From: Rhodanobacter spathiphylli B39
GTDB taxonomy: Bacteria; Pseudomonadota; Gammaproteobacteria; Xanthomonadales; Rhodanobacteraceae
Reading direction: 5' to 3'
Length of the DNA: 64,000 bases
NCBI RefSeq assembly: GCF_000264295.1
Contig: NZ_AJXT01000003.1
Location: 62,001-126,000 of the forward strand
This document shows, piece by piece, positions 46,695 through 54,154 of this stretch. Both the position numbers and the translations under genes were made by a program. The notes under the pieces are model-generated. The model did no database searches. It was not told the DNA's origin and saw only the letters and a program-made list of their open reading frames with translations. Numbering within the stretch: position 1 is the first letter of the stretch; each line of letters opens with the position of its first letter.

Positions 46695-47828
46695 CTAGGG
46701 CAGCACCACCGCAGGCTCGCGGATATATTGCGTCGAACCGCTTCGACTGGCCTCCTCGATCGCCGCGAGCAGTCGATGACGGCGCAGGGCGTACTGGAAA
46801 TCCGGCACCGTCCGGCTCCCCTCGCGAATGTCATGGGCGAGATGAGCGTAGGTGCGCAACACGTTCGCACCAATATCGCCTGACAGGCCACCCGGTTCGT
46901 GCGCATAGCTCTCGGGCAGTTCCAGACCCACAACCGTTGTCTGTTTACCCGAACCGCCAAGCAGCAGCAGATCGGCAACTTGCAGGTTTCCGACGGACGA
47001 AGTGATGACCAGGTCGCCCTCCGTGCCGTTGATTTCCCAGCGTAGATTGTCGCCACGCGAAACTCCGCCACGATAGAAGATCGAGGCGATGGCACCGCTC
47101 GCCAGTGTTCCCGAAATGGCAATCTGATCCGGCGTGGTGACGGGAACTTCGAGGCCATCTTCCGCTATCTGCACAGTCGAGCGCCGCACGGCGGTGGAAG
47201 CAGCCACCGAGACGAAATCGCCGAGCACGAAGTTCACTGCTTCCAGCGCATGGAGTGTGGGCACCGATAGCGTCGATGCTCCATTTGTGGCGTCGAACAT
47301 GTAGGCATGTGCACGGTCGGTAACGCCGCCCCAGGCGATGCCGGAGCCGACCAGGGTCGTGCCGAGTACCTCACCGATATAGCCATCGGTAACCAGGGTA
47401 CGGGCATGCCGGACGGCTGGCGCGAAGCGTGCCTGCAGTCCGATCGCGGTTCTTGCATCAACCATCCGCGCGCGGTCGGCCAGATCGATCGCTTCGTCCA
47501 GATTTTTGCCCAGCGGCCATTCGCTGAGCACCATCCTGCCGGCATCGAGGGCCGCCGAAATCAAGGCGTGATGATGCGGCACCTTGACCGCGACGACCAC
47601 CAGATCGACGTCGGGATGTGTAATCAGATCGACGGGGTCAGTGAAAGCTGGCACGCCAAAAGCTTCGGCGGCCGCGCGTGCCGACTCGGGTCGGCTGGTG
47701 CTTATCGCGCGCAGTTCATAGTCCGGCAAGGCCTGGATGGCCGGGATATGGGCAGCCATCGCCCACCCGGGGTTCAAGGGGCTCGCACCGATCACCCCGA
47801 CACCGATCGCGTTCTTGATGATGCTCAT
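46695..47828 (-). CDS. Gfo/Idh/MocA-family oxidoreductase (Gal80-like)
   Basis: A 377-residue NAD(P)-dependent oxidoreductase. The Rossmann start is GVGVIGASPLNPGWAMAAHIPA, a variant of the usual GxGxxG. VAVKVPHHHALISAALDAGRMVLSEWPLGKNLDEA carries the conserved E.P (here EWP) block. The C-terminal part is the GFO_IDH_MocA_C dimerisation domain. The E(W)P replacement of EKP removes the usual catalytic Lys, as in Gal80-type members, so catalysis is uncertain. A GGAAG site precedes the ATG. The motif copy at 47925 is 97 bp upstream. Confidence 0.88.
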   Translation of the reverse strand: MSIIKNAIGVGVIGASPLNPGWAMAAHIPAIQALPDYELRAISTSRPESARAAAEAFGVPAFTDPVDLITHPDVDLVVVAVKVPHHHALISAALDAGRMVLSEWPLGKNLDEAIDLADRARMVDARTAIGLQARFAPAVRHARTLVTDGYIGEVLGTTLVGSGIAWGGVTDRAHAYMFDATNGASTLSVPTLHALEAVNFVLGDFVSVAASTAVRRSTVQIAEDGLEVPVTTPDQIAISGTLASGAIASIFYRGGVSRGDNLRWEINGTEGDLVITSSVGNLQVADLLLLGGSGKQTTVVGLELPESYAHEPGGLSGDIGANVLRTYAHLAHDIREGSRTVPDFQYALRRHRLLAAIEEASRSGSTQYIREPAVVLP

Positions 47829-48209
47829 GATCTACTTCCGGTCAGGTCGTTTTCAGCCGTTTGCGGCATGGCGATAGTGGCGTTGATGGTTCCGCCCAGT
47901 ATCGCGCGCCACCCCAAACCGCTGAATACTCGAAAGAGGTAGGTATCTTCGGCAGCACCGAGGGCTCTAACGGTCGCGACTCCTAGGAAAGAGGACCTTT
48001 CGTGATCGAGAGTCAAGAGTTTGCCATCGGCGACCACTGCATGCGTTGCCTCAACGACGGCCCTGATCACACCCGTTCCGGATGGATCGTTTAGCTGCCT
48101 GTGGTGGTGGCATCGAAGTGCAGGGAAGGGTCAAGTCAGTGCAAGAATGGAAAAGCCCGCAAGCGTCGCAACACCTAATCTCGTGTTGTATCGAAACGAG
48201 GGCACACCG
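47829..48209. other. Divergent intergenic region
   Basis: 381 bp between the Gfo/Idh gene (minus) and a small DUF2384-like gene (plus). An 81-codon minus-strand frame (47825-48070) overlaps the Gfo/Idh ATG as ATGA, but its product has no family features and lies over the promoter motif, so it is treated as non-coding. Confidence 0.4.
47925..47941 (-). promoter_or_regulatory. Shared 17-bp promoter-proximal motif (copy 2)
   Basis: Plus-strand AATACTCGAAAGAGGTA, 15/17 identical to the copy at 42871-42887 and at nearly the same distance from a minus-strand start codon. It is followed by GGTATCTTCG, versus AGGTTTCGCA at copy 1. Likely a common regulator site. Confidence 0.45.
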
Positions 48210-48539
48210 ATGCATGCCAGCCGTGCGATCCGCTCCAGCAACAATATCTCCTTGCGCAAATTGTTGTGCGCGGCCTATCTGGCCGATCCTCGCGATCAAC
48301 TGATTTCGCCGATCGGCGAGCGTGATTACAGCACCCTATTCGGCCGTATTCCGGTGGCATTGGCTGTACTTCGGATGGCGGCACAGATCGAGCCGGATCC
48401 GGCTGCGGTGATGCAGTGGTACCGCCACACCCGCATTACCGAACTTGGGTATCTCACGGCTGAACAATTGGTCGCGCTGGGCCGTGCGGAAGCGGTGATC
48501 ACGTTCCTTCGCTCGGTGCGCGATGGTCGGCGCGACTGA
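48210..48539 (+). CDS. Small DUF2384-like (MbcA/ParS/Xre antitoxin-type) protein
   Basis: A 109-residue protein. The C-terminal 45 residues (MQWYRHTRITELGYLTAEQLVALGRAEAVITFLRSV in sequence order) resemble the DUF2384 antitoxin C-terminal domain, in which W....... L G.(TP)..L......A...L is conserved. The N-terminal half has no family assigned. The ATG has only a weak GAGGG site; the frame extends upstream 63 codons without support. A related small gene follows 52 bp later. No RES-type or other toxin gene is adjacent. Confidence 0.55.
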   Translation: MHASRAIRSSNNISLRKLLCAAYLADPRDQLISPIGERDYSTLFGRIPVALAVLRMAAQIEPDPAAVMQWYRHTRITELGYLTAEQLVALGRAEAVITFLRSVRDGRRD

Positions 48540-48591
48540 ATCCGTACGAGTGGCTATCCCAACTTCCAAAGGCCGCAGCAGGAGTCAACCC

Positions 48592-48909
48592 ATGCGCAAA
48601 CCGCAGATCCGGCTTCAGAACATCGCCGATGACCTTGCCCGCATCAATGCCCAGCGCGACGCGTTGGTACTTGGCGCGCTTGAAGCCTTGGAATATGGAC
48701 ATGCGTCGCTGGTGCAAGTGCTGTTGGAGAAGGTAGGCAGTCGACAACGGGCGGCGTACTGGATGTGCCTGCGTCAGCGTGCACTGGGCGGCAGGAGTGC
48801 TTACGAACTGCTGGCCGATGGCGAAGAGGATAGCGTGTGGGATCTGTTGTCGGGTGCGGAACAGGTCGATACTTCACATTCATTACGAGTACCCGTCCCT
48901 GCTGAATGA
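48592..48909 (+). CDS. Small DUF2384-like protein (second copy)
   Basis: A 105-residue protein. The block WMCLRQRALGGRSAYELLADGEEDSVWDLLSG matches the DUF2384 (MbcA/ParS/Xre C-terminal) pattern better than its upstream neighbour (W...ALGG..P.ELL..G....V..LL). A helical N-terminus (LARINAQRDALVLGALEALEYGHASLVQVLLEKVG) precedes it. AGGAG lies 7 nt before the ATG. Together with 48210-48539 it forms a tandem pair; a homologous toxin is absent. A regulatory role is possible. Confidence 0.6.
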   Translation: MRKPQIRLQNIADDLARINAQRDALVLGALEALEYGHASLVQVLLEKVGSRQRAAYWMCLRQRALGGRSAYELLADGEEDSVWDLLSGAEQVDTSHSLRVPVPAE

Positions 48910-49041
48910 CCGCCTGCCGTAGCGATCTCACCGCAAAGTTGTGTGTGACTGATTTGCTGGCCAGAGCGACACTTCCCGTTGGAGGTTCGGCAAGTTCACT
49001 GCCTGAAGACGTTATGCACCGTCCAGACAACTGGAGGTTCT

Positions 49042-50421
49042 ATGAGTCAGCATTTTGATGCGGTCGTGATTGGTGCCGGGCAGGCGGGGCCGCCGCTCGC
49101 CGAGAGACTGGGCAAGGCGGGCAAGCGCGTTGCCGTGATCGAACGGAAGCTTGTGGGTGGCACCTGCGTCAACACCGGTTGCATTCCCACCAAGGCGATG
49201 GTGGCCAGCGCCTATGCGGCGCACATGACGCATCGCGCGCATGAATACGGTGTACTGCAAGCCTCGGATTCACAGGTTGACATGCAGCGGGTATGGGAGC
49301 GCACGCAAGGCATTTCCGGCAAGGCACGCAACGGCGTCGACAGCTGGCTACGCAACATGGCCAATGTAACCCTGCTTGAAGGGCACGCACGGTTCGATTC
49401 AGCAACAACCCTGCGTCTGGGCGAAACCCTTATCAAGGCGGAATCGTTTTTCATCAATGTCGGCGGTCGTGCATCCGTGCCGGCATTTCCCGGCATCGAT
49501 TCCGTGCCGTTTCTCACCAACACCGGGATGATGGGTCTGCGCGAATTACCAGAGCACCTGCTCATCGTCGGCGGTAGCTACATCGGTCTGGAATTTGGCC
49601 AGATGTTTCGGCGCTTCGGCTCCAAGGTAACCATCGTCGAGCGGGCAACGTGCCTGTTGCCAAGAGAGGACGCGGACATCTCCAAAGCCATTCTGGAACT
49701 GCTGCAGGACGAAGGTGTCACCGTTCATCTGGGCGCCGAGTGCATCGCACTGGCTGGAAAGGCCGGCGCAGTGAAGGTGAAGGCCGAAGGCAACCAGCTT
49801 TGCGAGAAGGCAGTGGGAACACACTTGCTGCTCGCCGTGGGGCGTCAACCCAATACGGATGACCTGGGCCTGGACAGAGCGGGGGTCGTCGCCGATGCCC
49901 GCGGTTACATCCAGGTGGATGAGCAGTGCAGAACCAATGTAGCGGGGATCTGGGCCATGGGTGATTGCAATGGGCGCGGGGCTTTTACCCACACGGCCTA
50001 CAACGATTTCGAAATCGTCGCAGCGAATGTGCTGGATCAAGACCAGCGTCGCATTTCCGACCGCATCCCCGCCTACAGCCTGTTTACCGACCCGCCGCTG
50101 GCGCGGGTCGGTCTCACCGAACGGGAGGCACGGCAATCCGGTCGTGAAGTGCTGGTCGGTGTTCGGCCCATGTCGCGGGTGGGGCGCGCCATCGAGCGCG
50201 GCGAAACAGTCGGCTTCATGAAGGCGGTGGTCGACGGTGCCACGCAAGAGCTGCTTGGTGCAGCGATCTTCGGAGTGAATGGGGACGAGGCCATTCATTG
50301 CTTGCTGGACGTGATGTACGCCAAAGCACCGTATACCGTGGTATCCCGCGCCGTGCATATTCATCCGACTGTTGCTGAACTGTTGCCCACGGCGCTGCAA
50401 AGCCTTCATGCGAGCCGCTAA
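49042..50421 (+). CDS. Class I pyridine nucleotide-disulfide oxidoreductase (mercuric reductase-like)
   Basis: A 459-residue flavoprotein. The FAD motif GAGQAGPPLAERL is at 11-23 and the redox-active disulfide is C42-VNTG-C47 in GGTCVNTGCIPTK. The NAD(P) motif is VGGSYIGLEFGQMFRRFG, then AMGDCNGRGAFTHTAYND. The C-terminal dimer domain contains HIHPTVAELLPTAL, whose His-Glu pair acts in trans. It lacks the extra C-terminal Cys pair of MerA, so it is not a true mercuric reductase; it belongs to the large family of soluble disulfide reductases of unknown substrate. GGAGGTT precedes the ATG. It is the last gene before the mobile region. Confidence 0.88.
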   Translation: MSQHFDAVVIGAGQAGPPLAERLGKAGKRVAVIERKLVGGTCVNTGCIPTKAMVASAYAAHMTHRAHEYGVLQASDSQVDMQRVWERTQGISGKARNGVDSWLRNMANVTLLEGHARFDSATTLRLGETLIKAESFFINVGGRASVPAFPGIDSVPFLTNTGMMGLRELPEHLLIVGGSYIGLEFGQMFRRFGSKVTIVERATCLLPREDADISKAILELLQDEGVTVHLGAECIALAGKAGAVKVKAEGNQLCEKAVGTHLLLAVGRQPNTDDLGLDRAGVVADARGYIQVDEQCRTNVAGIWAMGDCNGRGAFTHTAYNDFEIVAANVLDQDQRRISDRIPAYSLFTDPPLARVGLTEREARQSGREVLVGVRPMSRVGRAIERGETVGFMKAVVDGATQELLGAAIFGVNGDEAIHCLLDVMYAKAPYTVVSRAVHIHPTVAELLPTALQSLHASR

Positions 50422-50464
50422 AACTGTCCCGTTCAGTTACAGGGACGTCAAGGCGCCAGCAAAG

Positions 50465-50533
50465 CATTGTTTTTATTGAATTAGCTGGAGTCAGCTAAAA
50501 TTAGCAAACCCGAAGAATTCTTGCTAATCGAGG
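50465..50533 (+). repeat. 69-bp direct repeat, left copy
   Basis: Matches 56789-56857 at 65 of 69 positions, same orientation. Contains two dyads: TTAGCTG/CAGCTAA with a 4-nt loop, and ATTAGCAA/TTGCTAAT around a 13-nt spacer. A shorter upstream similarity (AACTGTC...GTTACAGGGA) exists at both copies. It begins about 44 bp after the flavoprotein stop and ends 1-2 bp before IS256 transposase homology. Could be a recombination site, transposon end or duplicated operator. Confidence 0.8.
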
Positions 50534-50534
50534 C

Positions 50535-50684
50535 AACCGTGGCTGGTTCCCGAACTACGAGGCACTGTTGAAATCGTTCTACTTGGCGCTTCGATCAATC
50601 AGCAAGAAATGGACGATTCCGATCAGTAACTGGAAGGCCGTCCTGAACCCATTTACGATCCGGTTCGAGGGGCGGCTCCCTTAG
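50535..50684 (+). pseudogene. IS256-family transposase, C-terminal remnant
   Basis: The last 49 codons of an IS256 (Mutator)-type transposase: NRGWFPNYEALLK, LALRSISKKWTIP, NWKAVLNPFTIRFEGRLP and then TAG. These are the conserved C-terminal blocks of the family. Homology begins abruptly at the edge of the left direct repeat, and the stop codon coincides with the IS5 insertion site. The rest of the IS is missing. Confidence 0.75.
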
Positions 50685-51801
50685 GGATGCTCTGATCTAT
50701 TGAACCTTAAATGGCCGTTCATACGGCCATGCGAAAAGGCTGGGCTTGCTACGACAAAAAGATGGCTTTGAAGGCGGGTCGCCGCCACCGTCGTGCCGAT
50801 TCACCCCGAATCACCTCCATTTTCCGCCTCACAGGCGCACCTCCCCTGCCGAAGCCATCAATGTTCGCCGCGCCATCCAAAGGTTCGACAGCGCAAACAG
50901 GGTCAGCACTTGCGCCGTGTTCTTGAGCAGTCCCTTGAAACGCACTTTCACATAGCCGAACCGACGCTTCACCACGCGGAACGGATGCTCCACCTTGGAA
51001 CGTACGGCGGCCTTCATGTGTTCAGTGTGCTTGACCGCCTCCTTCAACTCGCCCTCGGGCATCGTCTTGACGCTGCCGCGCTTGGCCGCGATGTACCACG
51101 TGCGACCGCGCTTGGGTGCGCGCTTATGCGCACCCTGGTAGCCGGCGTCGTGGTGACGTTGTGTACCAGCCCTGATTCCACATCGACCCCGATGTGGGCC
51201 TTCATGCCGAAGTACCATTGCTGGCCCTTCTTGGTTTGGCGCATCTCGGGGTCGCGTGCCTTGTCTGCATTCTTGGTTGACGACGGCGCCTGGATGATCG
51301 TGGCATCGACGATCGTGCCTTGGCGCAACAACAGACCCTGCTGACCCAAGTGGGCGTTGACCGCTTCGAGGATCTTTACCGCCAGGCCGTGCTGCTCCAG
51401 GAAGCGGCGGAACTTCAGGATCGTCGTCTCGTCCGGGATCGCGTCCTCGTTCAACTCCAGCCCGGCGAAACGGCGCATCGACTCGATCTCGTACAGCGCA
51501 TCCTCCATTGCCGGATCACTCAGCGCGTACCACTGCTGCATGAAGTGGATGCGCAGCATGGTCGATGCCGCCATCGGGGGGCGACCGCGACGCCCGGAGG
51601 TCGGATAGCTCGGTTCGATCAGCGCCAACAAATCCGCCCACGGCACGACCTTGTCCATCTCGCCAAGGAACTTCTCCCGGCGGGTTGGCTTCTTCTTGGC
51701 ATCGAAACTCAACGACGCGAACGAACGATGCTTCATCGGAGATATGCTTTCTGGGGCTCGTCGCTATGATGCCTCAGACGGGGAATAGATCAGAGCATCC
51801 C
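50684..51801 (-). mobile_element. IS5-family insertion sequence (inactivated)
   Basis: About 1.1 kb bounded by perfect 18-bp terminal inverted repeats, GGGATGCTCTGATCTATT at 50684-50701 and its complement at 51784-51801. The flanks (TTAG left, CTAG right) fit an IS5-type YTAR target with one mismatch. Inside is one transposase gene on the minus strand, broken by an internal deletion. It inserted at the stop codon of the IS256 remnant. Confidence 0.88.
50829..51736 (-). pseudogene. IS5-family transposase with internal deletion and frameshift
   Basis: The N-terminal part (51736 to about 51153) is a normal IS5 transposase: FLGEMDKVVPWADLLALIEP, RRGRPPMAASTMLRIHFMQQ and the first catalytic Asp in TIVDATIIQAPSS, to VHNVTTTPA. 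The frame then jumps to another (51218-50829 open) that resumes with DAGYQG, holding the second catalytic Asp, and continues to KVEHPFRVVKRRFGY with the catalytic Glu. Comparison with the family shows roughly 20 residues lost between TTTPA and DAGYQG, with a frame change, so the enzyme should be non-functional. Confidence 0.8.
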
Positions 51802-51956
51802 TAGCAGTGAGACCAGTCGGGTGATTTCAGTCTGCAGTGCCGCCATGGAATAGCTGTTCGTCATGGATCAACCACCTTGCTGGCTCCCAACCGTCGCAGG
51901 GCATGATACGGCGCGGGAGCACATTGCAGCCTCCCTGATTGACGGAGGAAACCGCG

Positions 51957-52373
51957 ATGGCCAGGCAGCCAAAACAGCGTGCCGCAATGGAGGGGGATGC
52001 CAACATGTTCAAGCTTTCTTCCCGTCAGCATGCGCCGGGTCTGACGATACAGAGTTCCATCCGTGTCGTGCCGCTGCACTTGACCGAACGGTTCGGCCCA
52101 CCGTCCGGAGCCACCGGTGATGGCAAGGTGTCAGGAAATTATGTATTTGAAGATAGTGGCGGTAACACCTTGGCAATTTATGATTGGAAGTCGACAGCGC
52201 TCTATGACGCTCATCCCGCGGCGAATCTACCCACTGTTAACGAGTTTTGGGCTTCCGACGAACCTATGGAATTCACCCTGGCTGCGAGCGGCAGTGTCGA
52301 CCTGATCGGGTTCGCTCGATGGATTGGAGCCACGAGCATAGGCATTGGAACATGGCAATGGATGAACCTGTAA
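51957..52373 (+). CDS. Conserved hypothetical protein beside ubiquitin-like operon
   Basis: A 138-residue soluble protein, no signal or membrane segment. The start is the ATG with GGAGGAA 6-7 nt upstream. A plausible compact beta-rich domain lies in GKVSGNYVFEDSGGNTLAIYDWKSTALYD and NEFWASDEPMEFTLAASGSVD. It seems to belong to a scattered unknown family; no name can be given. It converges on the DUF6527 gene 33 bp away, at the distal end of the ubiquitin-like operon, and lies just inside the IS5 element. It could be part of the system, an immunity-type factor, or unrelated cargo. Confidence 0.6.
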   Translation: MARQPKQRAAMEGDANMFKLSSRQHAPGLTIQSSIRVVPLHLTERFGPPSGATGDGKVSGNYVFEDSGGNTLAIYDWKSTALYDAHPAANLPTVNEFWASDEPMEFTLAASGSVDLIGFARWIGATSIGIGTWQWMNL

Positions 52374-52406
52374 CGGCTAACTCGCGCCCTTACTTGGGCA
52401 ACACAG

Positions 52407-52763
52407 TCAGATGCGTTTAGGCTGCGGCTCCGCCCATACCACACGGCCACTTCTGAGCCAAAAATGCGATTTACAACCGGTCTTCTTCCAGATCGAGGGG
52501 TGCAGTGTCGGACGGCCAAACCGATCGACCGACAAGGACCAATGTGGCTCCGCGATCCGCAATAGCAACAGCTCTATCACGTCGCCACATCCACAAGGGC
52601 ATGTGAACCCTACCGACCAACTGACATCATCCTCGACCATGTGGACTAAGCGCTTTTGCGGGATTTTCAGCGGCAGGGTGTCCCCTTCCACACAAAGTAC
52701 CCGAAGATCGCCACACCACCAGGCTGCCAGTCGTTCCAGTACATCCTGCAACCACGCAATCAT
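52407..52763 (-). CDS. DUF6527-family protein
   Basis: A 118-residue protein with a Cys/His cluster: C55, C57 and C59 in TCPCGCGD, and C97 with H100 in GCKSHFWLRSG. The order CPCGCG..I.L, W.L, TLHPSI and C.SHFW...G.V.W is the DUF6527 pattern, a small probable zinc-binding family repeatedly found with ubiquitin-like E1/E2 operons. The ATG after GGAGG is chosen. It overlaps the E1-JAB stop by 4 bp, so it belongs to the same operon. Possible role: a partner or substrate-recruiting factor. Confidence 0.78.
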   Translation of the reverse strand: MIAWLQDVLERLAAWWCGDLRVLCVEGDTLPLKIPQKRLVHMVEDDVSWSVGFTCPCGCGDVIELLLLRIAEPHWSLSVDRFGRPTLHPSIWKKTGCKSHFWLRSGRVVWAEPQPKRI

Positions 52764-54154
52764 GGGCAATCCTCCAGGCCCGGCAGGCCAAGCAGGGGAC
52801 TACGTAATCCCGCACCGAGCAAGCCAGTGGGGTTGGCCGGAAACGCGCCATCCGTCGCACAGCTTCGCTCCTCGGCCGCTAAATCGAACTCGTTGTGCGC
52901 AAACACAGCGTTGCCATCCAGTCGGTACGGATAAGCCCGAGCTACGAACTCCAGCACCACGGCACTCGCCGCATGCATGTTGACGCAGATGACAGCGGGT
53001 GCCTCCTGTCCAGCGCCTGGCATGTACCCTTCCTGGACGCGCGCCGCATACATTATGGGATCGGTTCGTCGAAGGTATTCCGCTTCCAGCAACTCAGGGG
53101 TGTAAACGCCACGATCCGCCAACGTCGTACCGCCAGGTTGGACGTAATCGACGCGGCCGCTGATGTTGGCGATCACCATGCCACGAGAGGGCGTCCTGAC
53201 CGGAATGGTTACCCCGACGTCGAACAAGGGCTGGAGCATCGCACTAGCCAGCCGGTCGCAGATGTGACGCGCCTCCAGACCATCCACGCAACTGAATATG
53301 ATGTCGGCCTGGGCAGCGGCCATGATCGCCTCACGCTTGCTTACGTCCAACGGAACGGCGCGGACTCGCGTTTGTGGGCTGATCCTGGCCGCGGCCGCCT
53401 TGAAGACGTCCACTTTTAGCGCTTTCGCAGCCGCATCAGCCTGTGTGGAATTGAGAATACGGTTCAAATTCTTGTCTTCGATGTGATCGAAATCCACAAC
53501 GATCACTTCTCCCGCGCCCATCCGAAGCACTTGCTCTGCCACGATGCTGCCGGTGCCGGACACGCCGACCACCGCGATACTAAGCCGATGCAACTCTTGC
53601 TTCATCGCTTCACCGAAGGCCATCGGCCGTGGTCGCGGATCGTGGTCTTCTCCCCAGTAGAAGTTCAGGTTGTCGCCATAAGCGGCAACGAGATCGATCG
53701 CATGGGAATGCATTGCGCGGTCATAGACGCGCGCTTTGATGGCACCACCAGGCACCATGACAGCGCTTCCGTGCCACGGCTCACGCAAGCGGTCAACAGA
53801 GCCGCCGGCGATCAGCGACCGCACAACCTCCTGGTCGGATCGGTAATCTACTTGGGAGAATCCATAGAAGCCCGTGGGGTGCGAATGGAGCAGGAGAATG
53901 GACAAATCTTCTGTCTCTGCTGCAGCCAGCGCGCGGTCGAGATAATCGCCGGGCCAAGTGAGGGACACTGCCGAGCGCACGCACTGCTCATGAGCGACGA
54001 ACAAGACGTCGCACACGAGTAGTTTCAGCCCGTCGTTTTCCAGCCGGGAACACAGCAGAACCGCTGCCGCCTCCTTTCCATCTCCGGGGAATAAATGCTG
54101 TTCCAGGCGCCGATGAACGGCGCCTGGGACCACCAGCGTACGGGGCCGAATCAC
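52760..54154 (-). CDS. JAB deubiquitinase-like/ThiF E1-like fusion protein
   Basis: A 464-residue fusion. The N-terminal JAB/JAMM domain (about 1-150) has the full metalloprotease set: E28, H90-S-H92 and S100..D103 in HSHPTGFYGFSQVD. The C-terminal ThiF/E1 domain (about 185-430) has VVGVSGTGS (195-203) for ATP, Asp221, NLNR at 229-232, and SCVDGLEAR. JAB would cleave precursors or conjugates, and E1 would adenylate the ubiquitin-like C-terminus. Both active sites look intact. It overlaps the E2 fusion upstream and DUF6527 downstream by 4 bp each. Confidence 0.9.
   Translation of the reverse strand: MIRPRTLVVPGAVHRRLEQHLFPGDGKEAAAVLLCSRLENDGLKLLVCDVLFVAHEQCVRSAVSLTWPGDYLDRALAAAETEDLSILLLHSHPTGFYGFSQVDYRSDQEVVRSLIAGGSVDRLREPWHGSAVMVPGGAIKARVYDRAMHSHAIDLVAAYGDNLNFYWGEDHDPRPRPMAFGEAMKQELHRLSIAVVGVSGTGSIVAEQVLRMGAGEVIVVDFDHIEDKNLNRILNSTQADAAAKALKVDVFKAAAARISPQTRVRAVPLDVSKREAIMAAAQADIIFSCVDGLEARHICDRLASAMLQPLFDVGVTIPVRTPSRGMVIANISGRVDYVQPGGTTLADRGVYTPELLEAEYLRRTDPIMYAARVQEGYMPGAGQEAPAVICVNMHAASAVVLEFVARAYPYRLDGNAVFAHNEFDLAAEERSCATDGAFPANPTGLLGAGLRSPLLGLPGLEDCP

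Noticed and set aside
47825-48070. An 81-codon frame overlapping the Gfo/Idh start as ATGA
   Set aside because: The coupling overlap is tempting, but the product has no domain and it covers the shared promoter motif; likely chance.
49042-50421. True mercuric reductase (merA) in a mer operon
   Set aside because: No N-terminal HMA domain, no C-terminal vicinal Cys pair and no merR/T/P nearby.
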